Source of the DNA: CAZMGG01 sp964565715
GTDB lineage: Bacteria; Planctomycetota; UBA1135; UBA2386
Assembly: GCA_964565715.1 (NCBI GenBank)
Contig: CAZMGG010000186.1
Location: 1-8,746, forward strand
Direction of reading: 5' to 3'
DNA length: 8,746 nucleotides
The notes beneath the pieces are model-generated. The model was not told where the DNA came from. It searched no databases and saw only the letters and a list, made by a program, of their open reading frames with translations. Each line of letters starts with the position of its first letter. Position 1 is the first letter of the stretch. The translations under genes were made by a program, and so were the position numbers. Positions 1 through 7,107 of this stretch are shown in pieces.

Positions 1-2
1 GG

Positions 3-695
3 GAGTACGAGGACGGCTCGCTCGGCGAGATCTTCCTCGACATGCACAAGGAGGGCGCCGCCTTCCGCAGCCTGATGAACTGCTTCGCCATCGCCGTGTC
101 GCTGGGCCTGCAGCACGGCGTGCCGCTCGACGAGTTCGCCGACGCGTTCGTGTTCACCCGCTTCGAGCCGAACGGCATGGTGCAAGGCCACGACCGCATC
201 AAGATGGTCACCTCGGTGATCGACTACGTGTTCCGCGAGCTGGCGATCAGCTACCTCGGCCGCACCGACCTGATGCAGGTGCAGACCGAGGACCTGCGGC
301 ACACGACGATGGGCAAGGCGCCGGACTACACCGACGAGGAAGTGGTCTCCGAGGTGGTCTACGAGGGCGAGGCGCCGCCGGTGCCGGAGGCCGACCAGCG
401 CCTGCATCCGCCGAGCCGCGGCATGGACCGCGACGAGTGGCACCCCTCCGCGGGGGATGCGCGCGGCGACCACCCGCATCATCCCCGCGGTGATGCCCCG
501 CGCAGCGCCACCGCCGCCGCCTCGGCGGCCACGGTGGCCACCCGCGAGAGCCGCGAGCTGCGCCAGCGGATCGCCGAGGCGCGCCTGAAGGGCTACGAGG
601 GCGACCCGTGCGGCGCCTGCGCGGCCTTCACCCTGGTACGCAACGGCACCTGCCTGAAGTGCGTGTCCTGCGGCGCCACCAGCGGCTGCAGCTGA
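3..695 (+). CDS. nrdJ: Vitamin B12-dependent (class II) ribonucleotide reductase, C-terminal part (5' truncated)
   Basis: This enzyme reduces ribonucleotides to deoxyribonucleotides in the cytoplasm, using adenosylcobalamin as radical source. The reading frame is open from base 3, so only the last 230 residues are visible; the family is usually around 750-1200 residues. Seen in sequence: the strongly conserved block EYEDGSLGEIFLDMHKEGAA at the left edge, then FTRFEPNGMVQGHD and the IDYVFRELAISYLGR stretch typical of NrdJ. A low-complexity linker rich in His, Asp, Pro and Ala follows (about bases 400-550). The Cys-rich tail comes last: CGAC near 609, CLKC near 651, and CGATSGCS just before the stop. 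In this family the tail cysteines are known to bind metal and to relay electrons to the active site. The first visible Met (base 42) is internal, not the start. The gene appears to be the last of its unit, since a hairpin follows the stop. Confidence 0.95.
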   Translation, partial: EYEDGSLGEIFLDMHKEGAAFRSLMNCFAIAVSLGLQHGVPLDEFADAFVFTRFEPNGMVQGHDRIKMVTSVIDYVFRELAISYLGRTDLMQVQTEDLRHTTMGKAPDYTDEEVVSEVVYEGEAPPVPEADQRLHPPSRGMDRDEWHPSAGDARGDHPHHPRGDAPRSATAAASAATVATRESRELRQRIAEARLKGYEGDPCGACAAFTLVRNGTCLKCVSCGATSGCS

Positions 696-717
696 CCGCA
701 TCGCCGTGATCGGCTGC

Positions 718-744
718 TGCCGCCGGCCTGATCCGCCGGCGGCA
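718..744 (+). terminator. GC-rich hairpin downstream of nrdJ, possible terminator
   Basis: A perfect 10-bp inverted repeat (TGCCGCCGGC, then GCCGGCGGCA) encloses a 7-base loop and starts 22 bases after the nrdJ stop. No T-run follows on either strand, so it is not a textbook intrinsic terminator. In very GC-rich genomes such hairpins can still end transcription or protect 3' ends; that role is inferred. It separates nrdJ from the lipoprotein operon. Confidence 0.45.
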
Positions 745-815
745 ACGGCGCCTCGGCGCAGCCCGAATCGGGACTTCACCGGCCCCGCCCTTCAAGTCGA
801 TGCGTCCCCCACATC

Positions 816-825
816 AGGGGAGAGG
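816..825 (+). promoter_or_regulatory. Shine-Dalgarno sequence fixing the lipoprotein start
   Basis: The purine-rich AGGGGAGAGG lies 8 bases before the ATG at 834. The protein begins there with a basic residue cluster and a hydrophobic stretch leading to a lipobox, so the site and the signal peptide agree on this start. I found no convincing -35/-10 pair in 696-815, so the promoter is unassigned. Confidence 0.7.
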
Positions 826-833
826 CATCCGGG

Positions 834-3800
834 ATGGGGAACAGGAAACATCACGTCGCCCTGGCGGCGGGGCTGCTGCTGGCCGCGTGCGGCGGCGGCG
901 GCGGCGGCATCGGCAACTCCGGCGGCGACTCCGGCGCCGCGGCGGAGTTGTCTGGCACGCTGACGCTGCTGCAGCAGACGCCCGAGGAAGGCGCGGTGCA
1001 GGTGCCGCTGGACGGCGTGTTCCAGTTCCGCTTCGACGCCGCGCTCGCCCTGGAGAGCTTCGGCGACGAGGACACCTGGCTGCGGCCGCTGGCGCAGGTG
1101 CAGGACCCGGCCGCCAACGTGGCCGGCACCTGGAGCCTCGCCACGGCGGGCCAGACCGCGGTGTGGAAGCCGTCCCAGCCGCTGCTGGCCGAGACCGACT
1201 ACGTCCTGCAGTTGTCGCCGCTCACCTGCGATCACCAGGGCCGCATCCTGGAGCGCGAGCATCGCCTGTCGTTCCGTTCCCTGGACCTGGTGCCGCCGAC
1301 GGTGCTGGACATGAGCGTCGCCGCGGGTGCGGTGGGCGTCAGCCGCACCGCCGGCCTCGCCGTCACCCTGAGCGAAGGGCCGGCACCGGCCTCGCTGGAC
1401 GGAGGCGTCGCGCTGCGCGACGCGTTCGGCACCGACTACCTGCTGGACGTGACGGTGATCGGCAACGTGGCGACGGCGACGCCGCGGGCGGATCTGCCCG
1501 GCGACCGGCAGTTCACGCTGACCGTGCGCGGCGGCCAGGGCGGCGTCACCGACCGGGCCGGCAACGCGCTGGCCGCCGACTGGAGCCGCTCGTTCCGCAC
1601 CGCCGCCGACGCCGTGCGGCCGGTGGTGGCCGGCACCTGGCCGAGCACCGGCAGCACCGCGGTGTCGCCGCTGGCGCGGCCGGAGATCACGTTCAGCGAG
1701 TCGATGGATCCGTTCACCGTCGAGCCGTCGTCGCTGGTGTTCCAGGACCAGTTCGGCACCTTGGTCCCCTACCGGGTGATGCCGTCGCGCAACCAGCGCG
1801 GGCTGCGGCTGGAACCGCAGGTGGCGATGCAGCCCGGCCGGACCTACACCCTGGCGTTCGTGCTGGGGCCGGCGGCGGCCACCGACGTCAGCGGCAACCC
1901 CTTGGCGGCGACCACGGCGCTGGTGTTCACCACCGGCGACGATGCGACGCCGCCGGTCCTGGCGGCCAGCGTGCCGGGATCGGGCGCCAGCCGGGTGTCG
2001 CCGAACGTGGTGCCGGTGCTGAGCTTCAGCGAGCCGCTCGACAGCGCCTTCGTCAGCGGCCAGCGCGTCGTGCTGCGGCAGGGCGGCACGTCGGTGGCGA
2101 GCGTGGTGGAGTCGATCGAGGACGGCGCGGCGATCCGGATCACGCCGGTGCTGCCGCTGTCGATCTCGACCGGCTACACGATCACGCTGGCCGGCGGCGC
2201 CGAAGGGCTGCGCGACCGGGCCGGCAACGTGCTGCCGACCGACCTGACGCTGGGCTTCACCACGTCCGGCGACGCGACCACGCCGCAGGTGATGCTGCTG
2301 CCCGCCGACGGCGCAGTGGCGGTGTCGCCCACCGCCCGGATCAGCGCGGTGTTCCAGGAGCCGCTGGAACCGGCTTCGGTGCACGGCGGGACGTTCCTGG
2401 TCACCGACGAGAACGGCGCGCCGATCGCGGGCACGTTGAGCCTCGGCCGCGGCAACCGGGTGATCCAGTTCGTGCCGGCGCAGGCCTGGGCGCCGAACCA
2501 GCGCTACCGCACGGTGGTGCGCGGCGGGCCGGGCGGCATCGTCGAGCGCAGCGGCAACTGGATGAGCCTGGACGCCACCGCCGGCTTCCGCGTCGGCAGC
2601 AACGCCGATCGCACGCAGCCGACGGTGACCGCGACCCTGAACCGCATCGTCGAGGCCCGCCGGCGCGGCATGGTGGTGCCACCGTCGGGCTTCACCATCG
2701 ACCTGGAGGCCAACGATCCGGTGGACCAGGCGCTCGACCCGGGCAGCTTCCGGATCGAGATCGCCGGCAGCGGGCCGGCGCCGGGCGCGGACCAGATCTA
2801 CGCCACCAGCGTGGTCGGCTACCGGAACTGCAGCTGGCAGGTGCCCGCCGACCTGCAGCTGCCGCCGGGCACCTACACGCTGCTGGCCCGGGTCAGCGAC
2901 CTGTCGGGCAACCAGGGCACCAGCGCCGCGGTGACCTTCGAGGTGGCGGCGCCGACCGCGGCGATGCTGCCGTTCGAGCGGACCCAGGTGGTGTGGGTGC
3001 GCACCGATCTCGATCGCGACGGCAACGGCACGGCGGACTTCGACGACGACCTGGTCCGGCTCGGCCTCAACACGCCGGGCGATCCGCGCGGCACCAACGG
3101 CTGGATGCGGCGGCTGGTGCTGGACGGGATCCTGGCGCAGTGCAACGCACTGCTCGGCCGCGGCCCGCGGGGCCAGCCGTTGGGCAGCGACTCGGTGGGC
3201 ATCCGGCTGACCACGCGGATGCCGATCGGCGTGCCGCACATGCAGATCGCGCTGGGCGGCCTGGATCCCGAGGGTGACCGGCGGCGGGCCTTCGGCGATC
3301 CGTCCACCGGCGTGCTGGGGCGGGCCTACTACGACCAGCGCAACAGCCAGACCAACGACCGCAACATCGCCAGTTCGCCGGGTCTCGGCGTGTTCCCGGC
3401 GGAGCTGTTCCTCTACCAGGCGCGCATCCACATCCAGGTCTACCCGTCGTTCCAGACGCTGTTCGCGCAGCGTTTCCTGCCGCTGATCCCGGCGATGGGC
3501 GGCACCGCCGCCGGCCTGCACCAGCACGATGCGGCGGTGCTCAGCGGGGCGTTCGCCTGGAACACCGCCACGTCACCGCAGCGCGCCCGGTGGAGCCAGG
3601 TGATGCAGGCCGCCGACGACTGGGCGGTGGCGATCGGCATCGTGCTGACCCACGAGGTCGGCCACGCCGTCGGCCTGACCACGCCCGGCGACCTGCCGGT
3701 CGGACTGTTCGGCGACAACACCTTCCACAACAGCCTGGGCGGCGCCACCGAGGTGATGGCCGCCGCCGTCGGCTACGAGTCGATGGTGTCGCTGACCTAC

Positions 3801-3854
3801 GCGTTCCGCGACGTCAACCTGGCCTACCTGCGCCAGAGGTTGCTCCTGCCATGA
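834..3854 (+). CDS. Large lipoprotein with tandem Ig-like domains and a C-terminal zincin metalloprotease-like domain
   Basis: This is a 1006-residue envelope protein, probably anchored in the outer membrane and facing outward. Residues 1-19 form a lipoprotein signal peptide: basic RKHH, a hydrophobic core and lipobox LAAC with Cys19 as lipidation site. A six-Gly tether follows. Residues about 43-588 hold a divergent first beta-sandwich and four clearer repeats of about 110 residues starting near 153, 261, 372 and 482. These carry SbsA/Big_5-like signatures: a P-x-V opening, SPxARPEITFSE-like strands and an (D/E)RxGN(x)L turn. Residues about 594-705 look like one more Ig-like domain. DLDRDGNGTADFDDD at 725-739 resembles a calcium-binding DxDxDG loop. 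The C-terminal part (about 712-1006) contains HEVGHAVG at 940-947, a zinc-protease HExxH motif followed by Gly as in metzincins. The metzincin third ligand is absent at the usual position (Thr950); His965 is a candidate, and Met975 could be a Met-turn. Protease activity and substrate are inferred, not shown. The stop overlaps the next gene's start. Confidence 0.85.
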   Translation: MGNRKHHVALAAGLLLAACGGGGGGIGNSGGDSGAAAELSGTLTLLQQTPEEGAVQVPLDGVFQFRFDAALALESFGDEDTWLRPLAQVQDPAANVAGTWSLATAGQTAVWKPSQPLLAETDYVLQLSPLTCDHQGRILEREHRLSFRSLDLVPPTVLDMSVAAGAVGVSRTAGLAVTLSEGPAPASLDGGVALRDAFGTDYLLDVTVIGNVATATPRADLPGDRQFTLTVRGGQGGVTDRAGNALAADWSRSFRTAADAVRPVVAGTWPSTGSTAVSPLARPEITFSESMDPFTVEPSSLVFQDQFGTLVPYRVMPSRNQRGLRLEPQVAMQPGRTYTLAFVLGPAAATDVSGNPLAATTALVFTTGDDATPPVLAASVPGSGASRVSPNVVPVLSFSEPLDSAFVSGQRVVLRQGGTSVASVVESIEDGAAIRITPVLPLSISTGYTITLAGGAEGLRDRAGNVLPTDLTLGFTTSGDATTPQVMLLPADGAVAVSPTARISAVFQEPLEPASVHGGTFLVTDENGAPIAGTLSLGRGNRVIQFVPAQAWAPNQRYRTVVRGGPGGIVERSGNWMSLDATAGFRVGSNADRTQPTVTATLNRIVEARRRGMVVPPSGFTIDLEANDPVDQALDPGSFRIEIAGSGPAPGADQIYATSVVGYRNCSWQVPADLQLPPGTYTLLARVSDLSGNQGTSAAVTFEVAAPTAAMLPFERTQVVWVRTDLDRDGNGTADFDDDLVRLGLNTPGDPRGTNGWMRRLVLDGILAQCNALLGRGPRGQPLGSDSVGIRLTTRMPIGVPHMQIALGGLDPEGDRRRAFGDPSTGVLGRAYYDQRNSQTNDRNIASSPGLGVFPAELFLYQARIHIQVYPSFQTLFAQRFLPLIPAMGGTAAGLHQHDAAVLSGAFAWNTATSPQRARWSQVMQAADDWAVAIGIVLTHEVGHAVGLTTPGDLPVGLFGDNTFHNSLGGATEVMAAAVGYESMVSLTYAFRDVNLAYLRQRLLLP
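1290..2597 (+). repeat. Four tandem Ig-like (SbsA/Big_5-type) domain repeats within the lipoprotein gene
   Basis: Four coding repeats of about 324-333 bases cover residues 153-588. The periodicity is visible from repeated openings (VPPTVLD, VRPVVAG, TPPVLAA, TTPQVML) and closings (DRAGNALAADWSRSFRT, DVSGNPLAATTALVFTT, DRAGNVLPTDLTLGFTT, ERSGNWMSLDATAGFRV). At DNA level the repeats have mostly diverged, but CGACCGGGCCGGCAACG is identical at 1550-1566 and 2213-2229. Such domains usually act as rigid spacers or adhesive modules that hold a distal domain away from the cell surface. Confidence 0.75.
3835..3839 (+). promoter_or_regulatory. Weak Shine-Dalgarno and ATGA coupling site for the second operon gene
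   Basis: AGAGG lies 11 bases before the ATG at 3851, and that ATG overlaps the upstream TGA stop (3852-3854). A second in-frame ATG follows directly at 3854. The long spacing and the overlap suggest that translation depends partly on ribosomes finishing the lipoprotein gene; this is an inference. Confidence 0.5.
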
Positions 3855-4858
3855 TGACGATCCGCAAGCTGTGCGCGGCGCTCGCCGCCGCGTTCGCCGC
3901 CACCTTCCTGCCGGCCCAGGAGGACGCCACCACGCTCGCCGGACTGTGCGGCGATGCCGGACTGGTGGTGCTGGTGGACGTGCTGGCCCGGATCGACCCG
4001 ACGCCGGACACGCACGCGATGCGCTTCGCGCCGCGGCTGGTCCTGAAGGGCCAGGATCCAGGCCTGTTCGAGGTGCGCGAGCCCGCCGGCGCGTGCTGCG
4101 GCCGCACGCTGTTCGGGCTGCTGCCCGGCAGCCGGCACCTGCTGTTCCTGCGGGCCCACGACGGCGCCTTCCACCTGCAGGGCGGCGCCCGCGGGCTGGC
4201 CGGCGGCGATGCGGCCACGGTCGGGCACGTGCAGGCCCTGCTGGCCGCAGACGGGGCGGCCCGCACGGCGCTGCTGGCCTCGACCCTCGAGCACGGGGAT
4301 GCGCGGCTGCGGCGGGACGCCGCGCTGTCGCTCTGGCGGCTGCCGGAGCTGGCCAGCGCGCCGCCGGCGGTGCGCCAGGCGGTGGAACGGGCGGCGCTGG
4401 TGGCGCTCGACGGTCCCGCCGACAGCGTGCTGCCCTACCTGACCGCGGCGGCCGCGCGCAGCGGCTCGACGGCGGTGCTGGAGGGCCTGATCGACGCCTA
4501 CGTGACCGGGGAACGCAGCGAGCTGCGCCAGCTGCTGCGCACCGGCCTGCCGGCGTTCGGCGAGGAACAGGCCGCCGCGGCGCTGGCCGCGCGGCTGCCC
4601 CGGGACGACGACGGCCGCATGCGCGGCATCGCCCTGCTGGCCGACCTCGACTGCCGGCCGGCGCGGGCGGCGCTGGTGCAGGTGCTGCGGGCGCGGCCGG
4701 GTCCACGGGTCCAGCTCACCGCCGCGCGGGTCCTGCTGGCCCAGGGTGAGCAGCCCGCCAACCTGCTGCCGCTGGTGCCGCAGGCGGTGCTGGAGGCCGC
4801 GGCGCTGCCGCCGCCGCCACCGCCGCTGCGGGTGATCCGGCCGGAGTCCGGGCGATGA
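3851..4858 (+). CDS. Secreted protein with possible NTR-like N-terminal part and HEAT-like alpha-helical repeats
   Basis: This 335-residue protein has no function I recognise. The frame is open further upstream, but the ATG at 3851 is preferred. It overlaps the previous stop as ATGA and begins a good Sec signal peptide (MMTIRKLCAALAAAFAATFL, cleavage near residues 22-24), so the product is probably periplasmic or exported. Residues about 28-110 look like a small beta-rich domain: VVLVDVLARIDPTPDTHAMR, then LVLKGQDPGLFEVREP, a CCGR pair at 82-85 and LFGLLPGSRHLLFL. This is reminiscent of NTR/TIMP-like secreted domains, a tentative comparison. Residues about 120-315 are almost all Ala/Leu/Arg-rich amphipathic helices (for example LRRDAALSLWRLPEL and RGIALLADLDCRPARAALVQVL), as in HEAT or armadillo scaffolds. 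The C-terminus has six consecutive prolines (320-325), which may stall ribosomes without EF-P. It sits between the zincin lipoprotein and the alpha-CTD/sigma-like gene, coupled to both. Confidence 0.75.
   Translation: MMTIRKLCAALAAAFAATFLPAQEDATTLAGLCGDAGLVVLVDVLARIDPTPDTHAMRFAPRLVLKGQDPGLFEVREPAGACCGRTLFGLLPGSRHLLFLRAHDGAFHLQGGARGLAGGDAATVGHVQALLAADGAARTALLASTLEHGDARLRRDAALSLWRLPELASAPPAVRQAVERAALVALDGPADSVLPYLTAAAARSGSTAVLEGLIDAYVTGERSELRQLLRTGLPAFGEEQAAAALAARLPRDDDGRMRGIALLADLDCRPARAALVQVLRARPGPRVQLTAARVLLAQGEQPANLLPLVPQAVLEAAALPPPPPPLRVIRPESGR
4843..4846 (+). promoter_or_regulatory. Shine-Dalgarno GGAG for the alpha-CTD/sigma-like gene, inside the preceding gene
   Basis: GGAG lies 8 bases before the ATG at 4855, inside the last codons of the secreted-protein gene. 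With the ATGA overlap (start 4855, stop 4856-4858) it supports this start and suggests translational coupling. Confidence 0.6.
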
Positions 4859-7107
4859 GCCAGACCGGTCACGACCTGCCGCTCCGGCGGCTGAACCCCG
4901 GCCGTGCGGCCCTGCAGGCCTGCGAACGGCTGGGGCTGCAGACCGTGGGCGACTTCCTGGCCCTCGACGAGGCCCGCTTCGTCGGCGGCGCCGACTGCCA
5001 CCCGCGGACCTACGCGGCACTGGGCCGCAAGGTCACCGATCACCTGGCGCGGGCCCTGCAGGCCAGCGTCGAGCTGAACGCCGACCAGCGCCCGGTCACC
5101 GAGCTGTGCCAGGATCCGCGGGCCGAGCGCGCCTTCCTGCAGCTCGGCATCACCACCGTGCAGGAGTTCCTGGCCACGCCGAAGGCCGAGCTGCTCGAGG
5201 TGCCGGGCTTCGGCGAGCGCACCTGGCAGAAGATCATGGACCGCATCCAGGCGACGCGGCCGACCCGGGCCGCCGCCGACTCGGTGCTGCTGCCGCCGTC
5301 GTTGCGCGACCTGGCCCTGTGCTCGGTGGCGCTGCCGCAGCCCGTCGTGCACCGCCTGCAGGGGCTCGGCTGCACGACGTTCGGCGAGGCGCTGGCCCTG
5401 CCGCTGGACGCCTACGCGCCCGATGGCCAGGCCGGCACCGAGGCCGCCGAGGCCATCCGCGCCTGCCTCGACCAGCTGTTCCGCGTGGCGCTCGAGCAGA
5501 TCGCGACGCTGCCCGAGGCCGGCGAGGTCGACTGGCCGGACCTGCGCCGGCGCCTGCTGGCGGTGCTGGACGGCCCCGAGCGTGACCTGCTGCGCGACCT
5601 GCTCGGCCTCGACGGCCAGCCGCGCACGCTGGGCGAGCTGGCGCTGCGCGCCGGCGTCGAACGGGCGCAGATGGCCGAACGGGCCGATCACGCCCGCCAG
5701 CGCCTGCTCGGCCGGGCCGCGTCCATCCTGTGCCGGCTCCGCTACGAGATGGGCCGCGAGCTGCGCGCCTTCGAGGGCGCCGTCACCGGCGAACACCTGG
5801 CGCCGGGCAGCATCGGCCACGCCGCCGCCAAGGCCAGCGGCGACAGCTGGCTGCCGCTGCGGCTGGCGGCGTTCTGCTTCCCCGGCGACTTCCACCTGAA
5901 CGGCGGCGTGCTCACCTCGCTCACCCAGGAGAAGTTCGAGGCGATGCGCTGCCGGCTGCGGCGCCTGACCCGTCCGGAGCGGCTGCCGCTGTCGCTCGAC
6001 CGGCTGGTGCAGCGCCTGCGGCCGCTGGTCGATCCGGTGCCCCGCGGCGTGCTGCTGCACCTGATCGCCGCCGACCGGCGGATCGCCGTGCACATCGACC
6101 CCGAGCAGGGCGAGATGGTGATGCGGGCGCGGCATTCGGTGGCGGTGCGGCTGCGCGACATCCTGGAGGAGGTGCAGCAGCCGCTGCGCCTGCAGGACCT
6201 GGTGCTGCACTACCGTGAACGGCACCGCAGCGCGTCGACCCATCGCATCCGCCGGCAGCTCCGCCGCGACCCGACCTTCGTCGAGGCCGGGCCGCGGGTG
6301 TGGGGCCTGCGCCAGTGGTTCGCCGACGAGCTGGTGGCGCTGACGCCGATCGCCGACGACGTCGCCGCCCGCCTGCCGGAGAAGAAGGGTCGCCAGCACG
6401 TGCCCGACCTGCTGTGGGGCCGCAACCTGGATGCCCGCCAGCAATGGCTGCTGATCGACTGCCTGCGGCTGGATCCGCGGGTCCGCTGCCTCGGCCGCGG
6501 CGACGTCTGCGCCGCCCACCGCGGCCCGTCGGCGGCCCTGCAGGACCTGCTGGCCCACTTCCGCACCGCCATGGGCGAGATCCCGGCCGAGCGCTTCCTG
6601 GAGAACCAGCCCGAGGGGCGCAAGCGCCTGCTGGCGCGGCTCCTGCGCCACAACCGCGCGTTCGTCGAGCCGCGTCCCGGCTACGTCGACGTGATCACCA
6701 ACTACCCGCTGGCGCCCGATCGCCTGGGCCAGCTGCACGCGGTGGTCGACGCGGCGCTGGCCGGCCGCGCCGGCTACGCCGGCATCGACACCGTGCTGGC
6801 GGCGGTGCAGGGCTCGCCGCTCGCCGGCGACTGGTGGAACACGCATCTGCTGGCCGACCTGCTGGCCCGGCAGGCCCGGCACGACATCCTGCCGGGCGGC
6901 CTGGTGGTGCGCCGCGGCCTGCAGCTGGTGCCGTGGCTGCACGGCCGGGTCCGCGCCGCCCTGCGCAAGGCACGGCTGCCGCTGTCGGTGCCCGAGCTGC
7001 TGGTGGAGCAGCCGGAGCTGGCCGAGTTCGCCGGCTGCCTGGAGGAGATCCTGCCGCTGGATCCGCTGCTGCAGCACGCCGGCGGTGGCCGCTGGGGCCT
7101 GGTCTAG
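4855..7107 (+). CDS. RNAP alpha-CTD-like / sigma-70 region 4-like / HARE-HTH-like DNA-binding protein
   Basis: This 750-residue soluble protein has no signal peptide or membrane segment. It appears built from DNA- and RNA-polymerase-binding modules. Residues about 9-68, 77-134 and 146-208 are three helix-hairpin-helix repeats resembling the RNAP alpha C-terminal domain: LNPGRAALQACERLGLQTVG DFLALDEARF, then LGITTVQEFLATPKAELLEV PGFGERTWQKI, and a weaker LGCTTFGEALALPLDAY. Residues about 236-290 resemble sigma-70 region 4: an ERDLLRDLLGLDGQPRTLGE block followed by LALRAGVERAQMAERADHAR QRLL, matching the family's 'GLDG.PRTLxEIG..LGVSRERVRQIE..AL.KL' pattern. Residues about 431-488 resemble a HARE-HTH winged helix, ending DPTFVEAGPRVWGLRQW. 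A second winged-helix-like stretch may lie near 570-615 and a third near 700-750, ending GGGRWGLV. No catalytic motif is seen. It is probably a transcription regulator or RNAP-associated factor; target and mechanism are unknown. It is the last gene of the ATGA-coupled cluster. Confidence 0.75.
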   Translation: MSQTGHDLPLRRLNPGRAALQACERLGLQTVGDFLALDEARFVGGADCHPRTYAALGRKVTDHLARALQASVELNADQRPVTELCQDPRAERAFLQLGITTVQEFLATPKAELLEVPGFGERTWQKIMDRIQATRPTRAAADSVLLPPSLRDLALCSVALPQPVVHRLQGLGCTTFGEALALPLDAYAPDGQAGTEAAEAIRACLDQLFRVALEQIATLPEAGEVDWPDLRRRLLAVLDGPERDLLRDLLGLDGQPRTLGELALRAGVERAQMAERADHARQRLLGRAASILCRLRYEMGRELRAFEGAVTGEHLAPGSIGHAAAKASGDSWLPLRLAAFCFPGDFHLNGGVLTSLTQEKFEAMRCRLRRLTRPERLPLSLDRLVQRLRPLVDPVPRGVLLHLIAADRRIAVHIDPEQGEMVMRARHSVAVRLRDILEEVQQPLRLQDLVLHYRERHRSASTHRIRRQLRRDPTFVEAGPRVWGLRQWFADELVALTPIADDVAARLPEKKGRQHVPDLLWGRNLDARQQWLLIDCLRLDPRVRCLGRGDVCAAHRGPSAALQDLLAHFRTAMGEIPAERFLENQPEGRKRLLARLLRHNRAFVEPRPGYVDVITNYPLAPDRLGQLHAVVDAALAGRAGYAGIDTVLAAVQGSPLAGDWWNTHLLADLLARQARHDILPGGLVVRRGLQLVPWLHGRVRAALRKARLPLSVPELLVEQPELAEFAGCLEEILPLDPLLQHAGGGRWGLV

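Noticed and set aside
792..3527. 911-codon open frame on the - strand opposite the lipoprotein gene
   Set aside because: Its translation is a monotonous Arg/His/Gln/Ala/Gly mix with no domain, as expected for the complement of GC-rich coding DNA. The + strand has a signal peptide, Ig-like repeats and a zinc motif.
3590..3850. Upstream extension of the secreted-protein frame (start at 3590)
   Set aside because: This part is the out-of-frame shadow of the zincin domain. The ATG at 3851 begins a signal peptide and gives the ATGA overlap.
4807..4830. CCG-rich simple repeat near the end of the secreted-protein gene
   Set aside because: It encodes a short polyproline stretch in a real gene; there is no reason to treat it as a separate element.
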